From: JAJZQZ01 sp963790415
GTDB lineage: Bacteria > Actinomycetota > Thermoleophilia > RBG-16-64-13
Reading direction: 5' to 3'
Assembly (NCBI GenBank): GCA_963790415.1
Contig: CAWBOK010000001.1
Coordinates: 310,001-374,000, forward strand
DNA: 64,000 bases
The notes beneath the pieces were generated by a model. That model worked only from the letters and a program-made list of their open reading frames with translations, was not told the origin of the DNA and did not search any database. A program made the position numbers and the translations under genes. Positions 25,153 to 34,124 of this stretch are shown in pieces (the stretch's first letter is position 1; every line of letters starts with the position of its first letter).

Positions 25153-27091
25153 CGCATATTGCAGAACAGAGGGGCGGTCAGCGACGGAGCGGCCGACTCA
25201 GCCCGACGGCCGCACCGACCCGGCCCCGCTCCTCGACTATCTCCCCCCTGGACACCCCGGCCCAGATCGCCGCCCGCTGCCGCGTCGACCTCGAACTGGG
25301 CACCTACCACTTCCCCGAGGTGGCCATCCCGCCGGGCGAGACCGCCTACTCGCTGCTGGCCAAGCGCTGCTTCCGAGGCATGGAGCGTTTCTACCGGCCG
25401 GTGCCGCCCCGGGCGGTGGAACTCCTCGACCACGAGCTCGCCATGATCGAGCAGATGGGCTTCGCCCACTACTTCCTGGTGGTGCACGACATCGTGCGCT
25501 GGGCGCGGGCCCGGGGCATCGCCTGCTCGGGGCGGGGGTCGGCGGGGAACTCCCTGGTCTGCCACGTGCTCGACATCACCGCCTCGGAGCCCATCCGCCA
25601 CAACCTGCTGTTCGAGCGCTTCCTCAACCCCAACCGCCGCGAGATGCCCGACATCGACGTCGACTTCTGCAGCACCCGCCGCGACGAGGTCATCGGCCAC
25701 ATCTACGACACCTTCGGCGAGGCCAACGTGGCCGTGGTGGCCAACGTCAACACCATGTCGCCGCGCATGGCGGTGCGCATCGCAGCCGAGGCGGTGGGCT
25801 TCGCCCCCACCGAGATCAACGCCCTGGCCAAGAACGTGCCCCGCCACGGCGACGCCGGCAAGATGCGCGACTACCTGGCCGGGGAGTGGCCCGAGCTGGC
25901 CGACAGCCCCCTGCAGGACGAGTCCCGCTATGGCCCCCTGCTCGACCTGGTGGAGCGCCTGGACGGCTATCCCCTGCACCTGGGTACCCACCTGGGCGGG
26001 TTCGTCGTCGCCGACCGGCCCATCACCTACTACGCTCCCCTGCAGTGGGCGGCCAAGGGAGTGGTGGTGATCCAGTTCAACAAGGACGACGTGGCCGACC
26101 TGGGCCTGGTCAAGATGGACATCCTCGGCCTGCGCACCCACTCGGCGGTCTCGGAGACGGTGCACATCATCCGGCAGCGCACCGGCCGGAAGATCGACCC
26201 CTACGCCCTGGCCCCCAACGACCCGCCCGCCTACGAGATCATCTCCAACGGAGGGTCCATCGGTCTCTTCCAGCTGGAGTCGGCCGGCCAGCGCAACCTG
26301 GCCACGCGCCTGCAGGAGGAGACCTTCGACGACATCATCGCCGCCATCGCCCTCTACCGCCCCGGGCCCCTGGAGGCCGAGATGATCGGCCCCTTCGTCG
26401 ACCGCCGCTGGGGCTACGAGAAGGTCTCCCTCCCCCACCCCGCCATGGCCGAGGCCCTGGGCGACACCTACGGGGTGATCCTCTACCAGGAGCAGGTGCT
26501 GCGGGTGGCCCAGCTGGTGGCGGGCTTCAGCCCGGCCGAGGCCGACTCCCTGCGCCGCGCCATGACCCGCGACAAGAGCCGGGAGGAGATGGCCAAGATC
26601 GGCGAGCACGTTCGTGCACCACGCCGTGGCCCGCGGCGTGCCCGGAGGACGCCGCCCGGGAGGTCTTCCGCCAGCTGGAGGGCTTCGCCGCCTACGGCTT
26701 CAACAAGAGCCACTCGGTCTGCTTCGCCGTGATCAGCTACGCCACCGCCTACCTCAAGGCCCACTACCCGGCGGAGTTCCTCTGCGCCGTGCAGAACAAC
26801 CAGCCCATGGGCTTCTACACCCCGCGCACGGTGCTGAACGACGCCCGCCGCTTCGGTCTCGCGGTGCGCCCCCTCGACATCAACCTATCCGGACGGGGCT
26901 TCACCGTGGAGGACGCCGAGCCCCCCGACCCCTGGGCCTTCGACGAGCAGGGCCGCAGCCTATGACCCTTTCACCCTCGCCTGGACCGCCGACCACGCCT
27001 GGGGCCTCACCTCCCAGGAACTGGCCGAGCTCGAGGCCATCCACGGCGAGCGCGGTACCGGCGAGCCTGCGCATGCCGGGGGGGTCTCCTG

Positions 27092-27105
27092 CATTCTTAA
27101 GAATG
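27092..27105. repeat. 14-bp perfect palindrome inside the dnaE2-like gene
   Basis: CATTCTTAAGAATG is self-complementary and AT-rich, set within a GC-rich low-complexity insertion between the polymerase finger and OB-fold regions. No function is evident. Confidence 0.5.
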
Positions 27106-28412
27106 ATGTGGTATTGGCGCCGGCCCTGACGCCACCCACCCCGGGCAAGCCACCGCCTAAGAGTGGCGACGCCGGCACCCCGGCCACGGACGGCACCCCG
27201 GCCGGCGCCGCCGTCGCGGATGCCGCGCCCCTGCCCGACGGCACCCACCCCGGCGACCTGGTCCTTCCCCGCGCGCATCGAGCCCGGGCCCGCGCGGGCG
27301 TGGCCCCCGACGCCTGCCTGGCTCCCGCGGGTGCCCTGGCGCCCGGGGCGGGGCAGGCGCTGCGCGTGGGTCTGCGCTACCTGAAGCAGATGTCGGAACG
27401 GGCCCTCAAGGCCATCGAGGCCGAGCGCCGGTACGCCCCCTTCGCGAGCTTCGAAGATTTCTATCTGCGCACCCGGGTCGAGTATCCGGTGGCCGAGAAC
27501 CTGATCCGAGTGGGCGCCTTCGACTCTCTGGAGCCCGACCGCACCGAACTCCTCTGGCGCCTCCCTCTGCTCCACGACCGCCTGGACGCTCTGGCCCGCG
27601 CGGGCGCCGGGCGGCGCGGGCAGCTGCGGGCCTTCCTCGCCCCGCCGGAGCGGGCCGGCCTCGAGCGACAGTGGTCGGTAGAGGACAAGGTGCGCATGGA
27701 GCTCGAACTCCTCGGGCTCACCGTGACCTGCCACCCGCTGGAGCTCTACGAGGAAGAACTCCACCGCCTCGGCGTCAAGATGAGCTACGAACTGCCCGGC
27801 CTCGGCGACGAGGTGCCGGTGCTGGTGGCCGGGGTCTACGAGCGGGCCCAGAACCCCTGGATGCGCTCCGGCACGCCGCACCATGTTCCTGACCCTGGAG
27901 GACGCCTACGGCCTCTTCGAGTGCGTGCTCTTCGAGTCGAAGCTCGCCCGGGCCGCCCCGGTGGTGGCCCGGGCCACCTACTTCCTCGTCCGCGGCCGCC
28001 TGCAGAACAACCGCAAGCGAGGCCTGGCCATCGTGGTGGAGGAGATCCGGGATCTGGAGGAAGTGCTGGCGAAGATGGGACGTCAGGCGGCCGCGGCCAC
28101 CGTGGCGGTGGGCGGCGGCGACACCGAGTCGGACCACGTGCGGGCGGACGTCAGGCCGGCGGCCGGCCCGCTTGGGGCAGATCGTGGAACGCCCCACGCT
28201 GGCCGAGCACACGCTCTTGGTGGCGGAGCGCAAGCAGACCCGGGTCGGCCGGGAACCGGAGGTCTACGGGATGGGCACCGCCGACGGGCGCGGGCGGCCG
28301 CCCGGGGCAGGGACGGCGGCTATTCCGAAGAAGGTGGGGTGAGGCGCCGAGATCCGCCGTCTACCGATGTCGGCGAGGTGACGGCGAGTACCCCAGCAGA
28401 CGATGTCCTTCC

Positions 28413-28625
28413 TCATGCGACGGCGATGTACTCGGCGGACGACCGCGACTCGGGGATGGGAAGCTCATCCTCCCGAAGGCCTTCGACATGCAGCCGCACA
28501 GCTTCCTCCATCCGCTTTTCCACCTCCTCGCGGGTGCCGCCGGTGGCGACGCACCCCGGTAGGTCTGGCGAATAGGCGGAGTAGTTGTTGTCGGCCTGCT
28601 CGATCACCACAAGGAATCTGTGCAT
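28413..28625 (-). CDS. hicB: HicB-type antitoxin
   Basis: 70 residues. FLVVIEQADNNYSAYSPDLPGCVATGGTREEVEKRM is the degraded RNase-H-like HicB fold with the hallmark YSPDLPGCVATG. The C-terminal helix plus short tail (ELPIPESRSSAEYIAV) is typical of the short class without a separate DNA-binding domain. It lies two bases downstream of hicA, the usual toxin-first order. Confidence 0.92.
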   Translation of the reverse strand: MHRFLVVIEQADNNYSAYSPDLPGCVATGGTREEVEKRMEEAVRLHVEGLREDELPIPESRSSAEYIAVA

Positions 28626-28627
28626 GA

Positions 28628-28819
28628 CTACCCTTTCTTCAGGCCGGCTTGCTTGTACACGCTATTCAACGTCCCAGGGGCGAGATCATCGTTGGGACTC
28701 CCCGCCACGGTCACCCGCCCGATCTTCGTTGGATGGCGATACTGCCGGTGACTACCCCTGGCCCGCACCAAACGCCACCCGTCGGCCTCGAGGACCACAA
28801 TGACCTCGCGCACTTTCAT
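28628..28819 (-). CDS. hicA: HicA-type mRNA interferase toxin
   Basis: 63 residues from ATG 28819. The dsRNA-binding-like fold with the catalytic His is seen in GWRLVRARGSHRQYRHPTK and the end TLNSVYKQAGL. The frame upstream to 29002 is not protein-like. Two GTAC-containing copies (AGTACCTGGAGTAC) directly precede the start and may serve autoregulation. Cleaves mRNA unless bound by HicB. Confidence 0.92.
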   Translation of the reverse strand: MKVREVIVVLEADGWRLVRARGSHRQYRHPTKIGRVTVAGSPNDDLAPGTLNSVYKQAGLKKG

Positions 28820-29134
28820 ATTGTACTCCAGGTACTTCGATTCACCCTCGCTTCGCCACCGACCGCGGCTACCGCCCATCGTCACCTGAAGGATAGGATC
28901 AGACGGGCCTTCGACCCTAAGACCAAAGACCCACGCGGGGTGAATCTGGCTTCGCTGCCGACCGCTGCTGAACTGCGACACGTCACAAGTGGCCTTGGCC
29001 ACTCGGCGAGGAGGCGGCTACACTCGTGCGGCCGAGCCGCCACGCCCCCGCCCGCATCCGCCCGGCAAAGCTCACGAGAATGCTGTCCCTCCGGCGTTCG
29101 ACGGCCCGTTCCTCTGGCGCGACGCCCCTGCTTC
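28820..29134. other. non-coding gap between hicA and the next PIN gene
   Basis: About 315 bases with no convincing reading frame; long frames on both strands are Arg/Pro/Ser-rich shadows. It must contain the hicAB promoter, near the AGTAC repeats at ~28822-28836. Nothing else is recognised. Confidence 0.5.
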
Positions 29135-29560
29135 TCATCCGGAAGAAGGCGAAGTGTCGCTACCTGGGTCGAGCACCTCGATCTGAAAGTGCTGCCCGTA
29201 GCCACGATCCCTGGTAATCAGACCGAAGCCCGCAACAGCTGCATGCGCTCCGATCATGAAGTCCGCCAGAATGCGTTCCCGGGGACCACCGGCGTGCCGG
29301 TACACACTGAGAGCCCGACCCGCCAGAAACGCAGCCTCCCACGGGATCGCATCGCGCCGGAACAGGCTCTCGGGCACAAGCTCATCGAGTTCCTCGATGG
29401 AATCGAACAACGCTCCCACCTCAGCGAAGATCACCGGGTTGATGACGAGTGCGCCCGACTCCGCAGTCTCCTCGAGAACGAGCCGAGATCGTTCTCCGAA
29501 CTCGGGATCCGCCCCGAGGACGTCGAGGATGACGTTGGTGTCCACCAGCCACTCCTTCAC
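29135..29560 (-). CDS. vapC: VapC-type PIN-domain toxin
   Basis: 141 residues from GTG 29560. PIN acidic residues: LVDTNVILDVLG (Asp7), NPVIFAEVGALF (Glu ~47), ADFMIGAHAAVAG (Asp ~101) and LITRDRGYGQHF (Asp ~118). The start overlaps the antitoxin stop (GTGA). The toxin frame is intact although its antitoxin gene is frameshifted. Confidence 0.88.
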   Translation of the reverse strand: MKEWLVDTNVILDVLGADPEFGERSRLVLEETAESGALVINPVIFAEVGALFDSIEELDELVPESLFRRDAIPWEAAFLAGRALSVYRHAGGPRERILADFMIGAHAAVAGFGLITRDRGYGQHFQIEVLDPGSDTSPSSG

Positions 29561-29773
29561 TCTCGAAGCAGCTTCATGAGTTCGTCGGTGGAGGCGGCGA
29601 AACTCTTCCGCCCATAGAGCTGCCGCACAGCCTGCTTACGCGCGCCGCCGCGATGCACGAGCAAGACGGCGCCTTCGCTCACGACAAACTCGACTTCGGT
29701 CTCCGGCTCAAAACCGAAGCGGTCACGGATGTCTTTTCGGGATGGTCACCTGTCCTCGTTCGGTCACACGCAT
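29557..29773 (-). pseudogene. vapB: AbrB/MazE-type antitoxin with one-base frameshift
   Basis: ATG 29773 has AAAGGAG eight bases upstream. It begins MRVTERGQVTIPK; then one extra A in CCGAAAAGAC shifts frame. Removing it restores DIRDRFGFEPETEVEFVVSEG, the normal AbrB swapped hairpin, and LMKLLRE before the stop that overlaps vapC. As written only 16 residues would be made, which would leave the toxin without its partner, so a sequence error is plausible. Confidence 0.8.
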
Positions 29774-29837
29774 TCACAGACTCCTTTCACCTGCCCACGC
29801 CACAGCCTTGCCCCTGTCGAGCGCGGCGCACTGGTAT

Positions 29838-29855
29838 GAATACGTATTCGTATTC
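29838..29855. promoter_or_regulatory. operator-like palindrome upstream of the vapBC pair
   Basis: GAATACGTATTC is a perfect 12-bp palindrome followed by a further GTATTC half. On the minus strand it overlaps a TAGAAT -10-like hexamer about 80 bases before the antitoxin start. This fits binding by the AbrB-type antitoxin. Confidence 0.6.
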
Positions 29856-29910
29856 TATCACCAAGCATCGAACTCGCTGGACACAGGAGAAGGTACAAAG
29901 TCGACCGCGA

Positions 29911-30141
29911 TCACCGGCCGCGGCCCTGATAGATGAGGCCACGCACCTGATCCCAACGCTCAAGGTCGACGCCCGGTTGGACCCCTTCGCCCCTGTAGCT
30001 CGCGGACCGCTTGAATCCGACAGGCGTGCCGAGCCGCTCGATAACCAGGCGCAGACCGTCTTCCACGAGCCGTCCAGTGGTGCCCTCTTCGGCCGCGATG
30101 CCTTCGCCTGCTCGAGGAGCGATGCGGGATTGGATCTTCAC
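29911..30141 (-). pseudogene. truncated VapB-type (DUF2191-like) antitoxin
   Basis: The C-terminal two-thirds encode IAAEEGTTGRLVEDGLRLVI and SYRGEGVQPGVDLERWDQV, typical of DUF2191-type antitoxins. The expected ribbon-helix start is in another frame (ASLLEQAKA), so there is at least one frameshift and no proper start. No toxin gene follows it, making it an orphan remnant. The frame begins directly after the stop of the VOC gene. Confidence 0.6.
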
Positions 30142-30142
30142 A

Positions 30143-30523
30143 CTACTCCTCGCCCTGGCCGGGCTGCTGGATACCGATCTGGTTGCCCTCCGAGTCGATG
30201 AAGGAACAGATGATACCCACCATCTCGCCCATGTCGGTCGGCGGCATGACGATTCTCCCGCCGGCTTCCTCCACCCGCTTCGCCATGGCGTTGATGTCGC
30301 CCATAGCGCTCAGGTAGATCCTGGTTCCTTCCGTCGCGCTCGGCTTGTGGTCGGCACTCAAGACGAGGTCGAAGGCCACCGGGCCCATGTCCGGCGGCGG
30401 GACGGCCACCGGCTGTCCGGGGAATGGTTGCAGCAGTTCGGTTTGAAGCACGGCGCCGTAGAACTTCATGGCCCGGTCCATGTCCGTGACCGGGATGTCT
30501 GCCCACACCAGTATGCTCGACAT
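30143..30523 (-). CDS. VOC-superfamily (glyoxalase/bleomycin-resistance-like) protein
   Basis: About 126 residues from ATG 30523 with GAAGGGAG before it. It starts SSILVWADIPVTDMDRAMKFYGAVL and ends with GGRIVMPPTDMG and FIDSEGNQIGIQ, the two beta-alpha-beta-beta-beta units of a single VOC domain. Metal ligands would include the Glu in DSEGN. Substrate unknown. Confidence 0.88.
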   Translation of the reverse strand: MSSILVWADIPVTDMDRAMKFYGAVLQTELLQPFPGQPVAVPPPDMGPVAFDLVLSADHKPSATEGTRIYLSAMGDINAMAKRVEEAGGRIVMPPTDMGEMVGIICSFIDSEGNQIGIQQPGQGEE

Positions 30524-30602
30524 GATCGCTCCCTTCTCGGAAGATTCGTTCGATGGATATGTATGTAGTTGTTCCCGCCGAGGGGGCAAGAAACACGCCT
30601 CC

Positions 30603-31478
30603 CTACTTCGCGACGAGCTCGGCTACGGTCGTTCCTAGCGCCATAGCCACCCGCTCCAGGGTCTCGAGCGAGGCGGCATGTATCCCTCGCTCCAGGCGGG
30701 CTACGTTGGGCCGTCTGATGCCTGTCAGGTCGGCCAACTGCTGCTGGGTCAGATCCCGCTTCTTCCTCTGAGCGCGCACCCGACCGGCAACAACCCGCGC
30801 TGCTTCCTCGCGGCTGCGAGAGACATCCGGTCTGGCCCGGTGGTATTCGTAATCCGTATCCGCCCAGTGGAGCACGAAGTCCCACGGTATCTCGAACCGG
30901 TTGCCGGACGACTGCACCACCGCTGCCACGCTTCCCTGGTAGAGAAGCGTGACCTCCAGGACCGAACTCCCATCAGACGAGCCAACCGCGCTGAGTGGCA
31001 CAGAGTGCCGCCGTCCATCTGCGAACGTGAAGGCTAGTGTTCTTTCAGACGCGACAAAGGCGACGTCGGTGATGCGCGGCGGGTCAGCGAGTTTGCGGAT
31101 GTGTGCGAGCCGGTCACGAACCGGACCAGTGACGTCCCTGGAGATGTCCACGACGTACGACCGGGCGGGAAACGGTCCAAGCGAGACCAGCTGGTCCAGA
31201 TTCTCGGCAAGCCAAAGGTAGGTACTGTCCCCCTCGGCTGTATCCACGTCGGCCGGCACGCTCCGGGCGTCCATCGCGTCGCATGCCAAGTCGACGATGA
31301 AAAGAGAGATGTGATGCGGCCGGGGGATCTCGTCGAGAGAGAGATAGACTTCGGCGTCCTTTGCTATTACCTCGAGCAGGCGGTCGCCGATCTCGGAGCG
31401 CTTGGTCACGATCGCTGTTCCTCTGGGGCGCTGCGGGTGCGCCGGAGTGCGGATTCTCCCTCCATTGCCGTTCATCAC
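30603..31478 (-). CDS. DUF2442-like plus XRE helix-turn-helix regulator
   Basis: 291 residues. The middle ~140-215 (PPRITDVAFVASERTLAFTF) resembles DUF2442 and the C terminus is an XRE HTH: RKKRDLTQQQLADLTGIRRPNVARLERG. The N-terminal ~120 residues include RPHHISLFIVDLACDAMDAR and are unrecognised. Its GTG overlaps the stop of the DUF4160 gene (GTGA), so it is probably the antitoxin/repressor of that small protein. The C-terminal HTH is unusual for DUF2442, which is normally alone. Confidence 0.75.
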   Translation of the reverse strand: MMNGNGGRIRTPAHPQRPRGTAIVTKRSEIGDRLLEVIAKDAEVYLSLDEIPRPHHISLFIVDLACDAMDARSVPADVDTAEGDSTYLWLAENLDQLVSLGPFPARSYVVDISRDVTGPVRDRLAHIRKLADPPRITDVAFVASERTLAFTFADGRRHSVPLSAVGSSDGSSVLEVTLLYQGSVAAVVQSSGNRFEIPWDFVLHWADTDYEYHRARPDVSRSREEAARVVAGRVRAQRKKRDLTQQQLADLTGIRRPNVARLERGIHAASLETLERVAMALGTTVAELVAK

Positions 31479-31678
31479 AAATCTTCCTTAAGGTAGCCGA
31501 ACTTCCGGAGCGCCTTCCTCATGCTCCTCGTCATGTCGAACTCGTCCATCTTGCGCTGCCCCTCCACATCCCAGCGGCCAACTTCCTGGTCCCGACGGTC
31601 GTAGATGTGCACGTGGAGTGGCGGATGATCGGCCTCCCAGGACACAAGCGTGTAGCCGTAGGCCCTCTTTCGACCCAT
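31475..31678 (-). CDS. DUF4160-like small toxin
   Basis: 67 residues: YGYTLVSWEADHPPLHVHIYDR then GRWDVEGQRKM and MRKALRKFGYL. This matches DUF4160 (usually HxPPHVHV), which is found next to DUF2442 genes as a putative toxin-antitoxin pair. It is translationally coupled to the downstream DUF2442-XRE gene. The mechanism of the family is not established. Confidence 0.75.
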   Translation of the reverse strand: MGRKRAYGYTLVSWEADHPPLHVHIYDRRDQEVGRWDVEGQRKMDEFDMTRSMRKALRKFGYLKEDL

Positions 31679-31714
31679 CGCGCCGCCTTCTACATTCGGG
31701 GTGAACCCCCGTAT

Positions 31715-31730
31715 GTATCATCTATGATAC
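31715..31730. promoter_or_regulatory. operator-like inverted repeat upstream of the DUF4160 operon
   Basis: GTATCAT-CT-ATGATAC, seven-base perfect arms, 37 bases before the DUF4160 start. A probable site for the XRE protein of the operon. Confidence 0.65.
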
Positions 31731-31796
31731 CAGAGTCACCCGACTCACGCGCCGGGCACCTCACAACACGCTCACGGTAGAATCCCAGCCGGCAAT

Positions 31797-32330
31797 CTAC
31801 CATTGGACCAAAGATCTACGTTGGCGGGCGAGGTCGATGGTGCGGGTGACCACCTTCCTCTTGAGGTCGACCACGCTCACGGTGTCGCTGTCGGTGTTGG
31901 CCACGTAGAGTTCTCCCCGGACCTTGTTCACCTTGAGCGCGCTGGGGTGGGTGCCCACCGCCACAAACGGACCCGGAGCCAGGGTCGCCGTTTCGACGGT
32001 CGCGAGGTCGGCACCTCCCCAATCCGAGACGTACGCCGTCCGCCCATCAGGTCAGAGAGCAGCCGGGTACGGATGCGAACCGGCGGGGACGATGGTGACC
32101 TCCAGAGTCCCCAGGATCCACCACCGACACCGAGTCGGAGCTGCTGTTGGCGGTCCACAGGTTCCGCCCATCGGCGGAGACGGCGATGCCGGCCGGGCAG
32201 TGGTTTACCTTGATAGGGGTGCCACCCTGGTCGGCGTATTTGCGGCAATTGTACGGCCGTGGTCCCGACCAGGGTGCCGCCGCCCGCACGTCGTAGACCT
32301 GTATCTTGTTGTTGCCCCCGGCGGGGGCCA
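31797..32330 (-). pseudogene. YVTN/YncE beta-propeller gene remnant
   Basis: Two frames show consecutive propeller blades: NNKIQVYDVRAA, CPAGIAVSADGRNLWTAN and SSSDSVSVVDPG, then after a shift DGRTAYVSDWGGADLATV and VRGELYVANTDSDTVSVVDL. The frame ends at TAG 31797-31799. There is no start or signal peptide; the 5' end is fused out of frame to a remnant of an unrelated HTH gene. Such propellers usually sit at the N terminus of exported proteins. Confidence 0.7.
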
Positions 32331-32660
32331 CGGGAACGGGAAAACGACCGGGGCCTCTCTTGCCCACGATCAGCCGGCGCACGCTCTCTTCGGACCTCTG
32401 GCCAGGCGTTCGGCGATGTCGGCGATGGTCACGAGTGGGTCGGGCTCCACCCGTGCGAGGTGACCCCGTCGACAGTGCCCTCGCCATCGCGTACGGCGAA
32501 CGGCCGCCACGGCCAGCCCGACGGCCGTCCGAGAAAAATCGCCGCAGACGCCACCGCGTCCTCCCCGAACAGGGCATCGTCGCACCTGGCGTCAGAGAAG
32601 TCGTCGATATGGCGCTCAAGCAGGAACCAACCGGCGGCCTGAACCGCTCCGTTTTTCCCG
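32330..32660 (-). pseudogene. helix-turn-helix protein gene remnant
   Basis: Across at least three frames one reads FLLERHIDDFSDARCDDALF, then RVEPDPLVTIADIAERLARG, then RSEESVRRLIVGKRGPGRFP. This order matches a small actinobacterial HTH protein family (acidic N domain, then HTH followed by RGPGGFP-P). It is truncated where it runs into the YVTN remnant. The residual order is clear, but the product cannot be made. Confidence 0.6.
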
Positions 32661-32907
32661 GATGCTCTGTGCACCTGAAGAAACACGAGACATCCTTACC
32701 GAGGCGGCCGGGCGCTCGCCGCTTGGTTCGACTTCTTCCATAGGCGGCGCCGGCACCCGGGGATTGAGGACCGGACCCCCGACGAGGTCTGCTGGTCTAT
32801 ACTTCGGACGCAACGAACAGCATGAGGCGCGGTCCACCCACCTACGAATCCGGCCCAGCTGCCCAGCGGAACCCGATCACGTCTGACGTCCGGCGAGGTC
32901 CATTGAA

Positions 32908-34109
32908 GTGCACGACACCTCCCTGCATCCAGAATATGACCCGCGCGACCCCCAGTCCATCGAGGAATACGGGAAGAAACTCCTGCAAAGGACGTTGAGA
33001 CAGTCCATTGCACACGCGGATTCGATACCCGTTGGTCGAGGCAAGGGCAGCTTCGGTGAGCTTCTCGAGCGACACTACTTCGGAATCAATCCGGGCAACC
33101 GGCCGACGCCCGATTTCGAAGAAGCTGGAGTCGAACTCAAGTCCACACCGGTAAAAAGGAACAATCGCGGAACGCTGATAGCCAAAGAGCGACTGGTCCT
33201 GGCCATGAGTTTCCCCCGCAGAACTGGAGACTGATCCGCGATGACTGGGAGAAGATAGTCGGCAAGAGTCGGGCCCACCTCATCTCCGAGGGAGACACAC
33301 TGTACCTCGCCGCGTGTGTCAAAGGGGCGAAGGGCAGCGACAGCCAGCCGTGTTCGGACGAGCCCGCCAAACCCAGAGCGTTCTCATTGAAGGCCAGCTA
33401 CATGAACAGCGTCATCAGCGAATCATTGGCTCTTGGAGCTGACTCCGTTGCCCCTCTCGCCGAGCTTCGGAGCGGCCTCACCTTCGAGCAGGTAGTCCAT
33501 GAACGCTTCAAACCGTATCTGGGGTTGCGGGCGACGGACATCGGGGGCAGACTGGGCCTCAGCATCGCCCCCCACGCCAAGAACTATTTCGCGGTACTGA
33601 CGAAACGCATCCTGGGCATCTCACCAGACAAGCAGGTAGCCGAGTTCGAAAAAGCCGGGATTGTCGTCCGGACGATGCGCCTCCGTTCCAATGGCACACC
33701 CAAAGAGGACGTATCCTTCCCTGCTTTCGACTATATCGATCTGGTCCAGCAGGAATGGCAGGAATCCGACCTTCGGGAGCAGCTGACCCGACGATTCTTC
33801 TTCGTGATCTACGAACTCGAGGACAACGGTTCACCGAGGCTGTGCCGCACCCAGTTCTGGACCATGCCCGTGCCGGACGTCGAGAAGTTCGGGCGCTCGT
33901 GCTTCGAGGAAACGAAGCGTCGAATAATCGAGGGAAACGCCGACGACCTTCCCAAGAAGTCCGAGAACGCCGCGTGTCACGTGCGGCCGCACGGGAGGGA
34001 CGCAAAGGACGTCATCCCGCTGCCCGGCGGCGGCTCGGCAGTGAGGAAGTCCTTCTGGCTGAACAGCTCCTACCTTGCGCGCCAGCTTGCCGACAGAAAA
34101 GACCGTTGA
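32908..34109 (+). pseudogene. Sau3AI/MutH-type GATC restriction endonuclease, internally deleted and frameshifted
   Basis: The first frame (to 33234) carries the catalytic domain: GKGSFGELLERHYFGI then PDFEEAGVELKSTP, with the D-x(n)-E-x-K active site of MutH/Sau3AI. After LVLAMS about 50 residues expected in the family are missing and the frame shifts; the next frame gives NWRLIRDDWEKIVGKS and EGDTLYLAACVKGA, leading to the second (MutH-like, inactive) domain frame from 33387 to TGA 34107-34109. Sau3AI cuts 5' of GATC. It faces the methylase tail-to-tail (15-bp gap). Confidence 0.78.
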
Positions 34110-34124
34110 CTGTCGTTGCCAGGG

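Larger units (their letters stand above)
23618..28342 (+). pseudogene. dnaE2: dnaE2-like error-prone DNA polymerase III alpha subunit, multiply frameshifted with insertions
   Basis: Successive frames encode the parts of one polymerase. PHP domain: HLHVHSNFSFLDGG and LTDHDGLYGAVRFA (~23958-24110). Palm: GRGSAGNSLVCHVL and the catalytic MPDIDVDF (~25645). Then HLGTHLGGFVVADRP, LVKMDILGL, FQLESAGQRN, GFNKSHSVCFAVISY and an OB-fold start MFLTLEDAYGLFECV (~27883). Breaks: ~25100, +1 at ~26609, +1 at ~26643, +1 at ~26958, +1 at ~27876 and one near 28170, ending at TGA 28340-28342. GC-rich low-complexity insertions lie at ~24600-24840, ~25110-25250 and ~27040-27340, making it ~4.7 kb against ~3.2 kb normally. 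The true start is unclear. SOS boxes upstream support DnaE2 rather than the replicative enzyme. Confidence 0.82.

Noticed and set aside
24957..26609. A 550-residue open frame on the minus strand across the dnaE2-like gene
   Set aside because: Composition (very high Gly, His, Val, Glu) is that of an antisense shadow of GC-rich coding sequence; the plus strand there has clear polymerase motifs.
31797..32660. A genuine fusion of an HTH domain and a YVTN propeller
   Set aside because: The parts lie in different frames with internal shifts and lack start and signal peptide, so this is remnant DNA.
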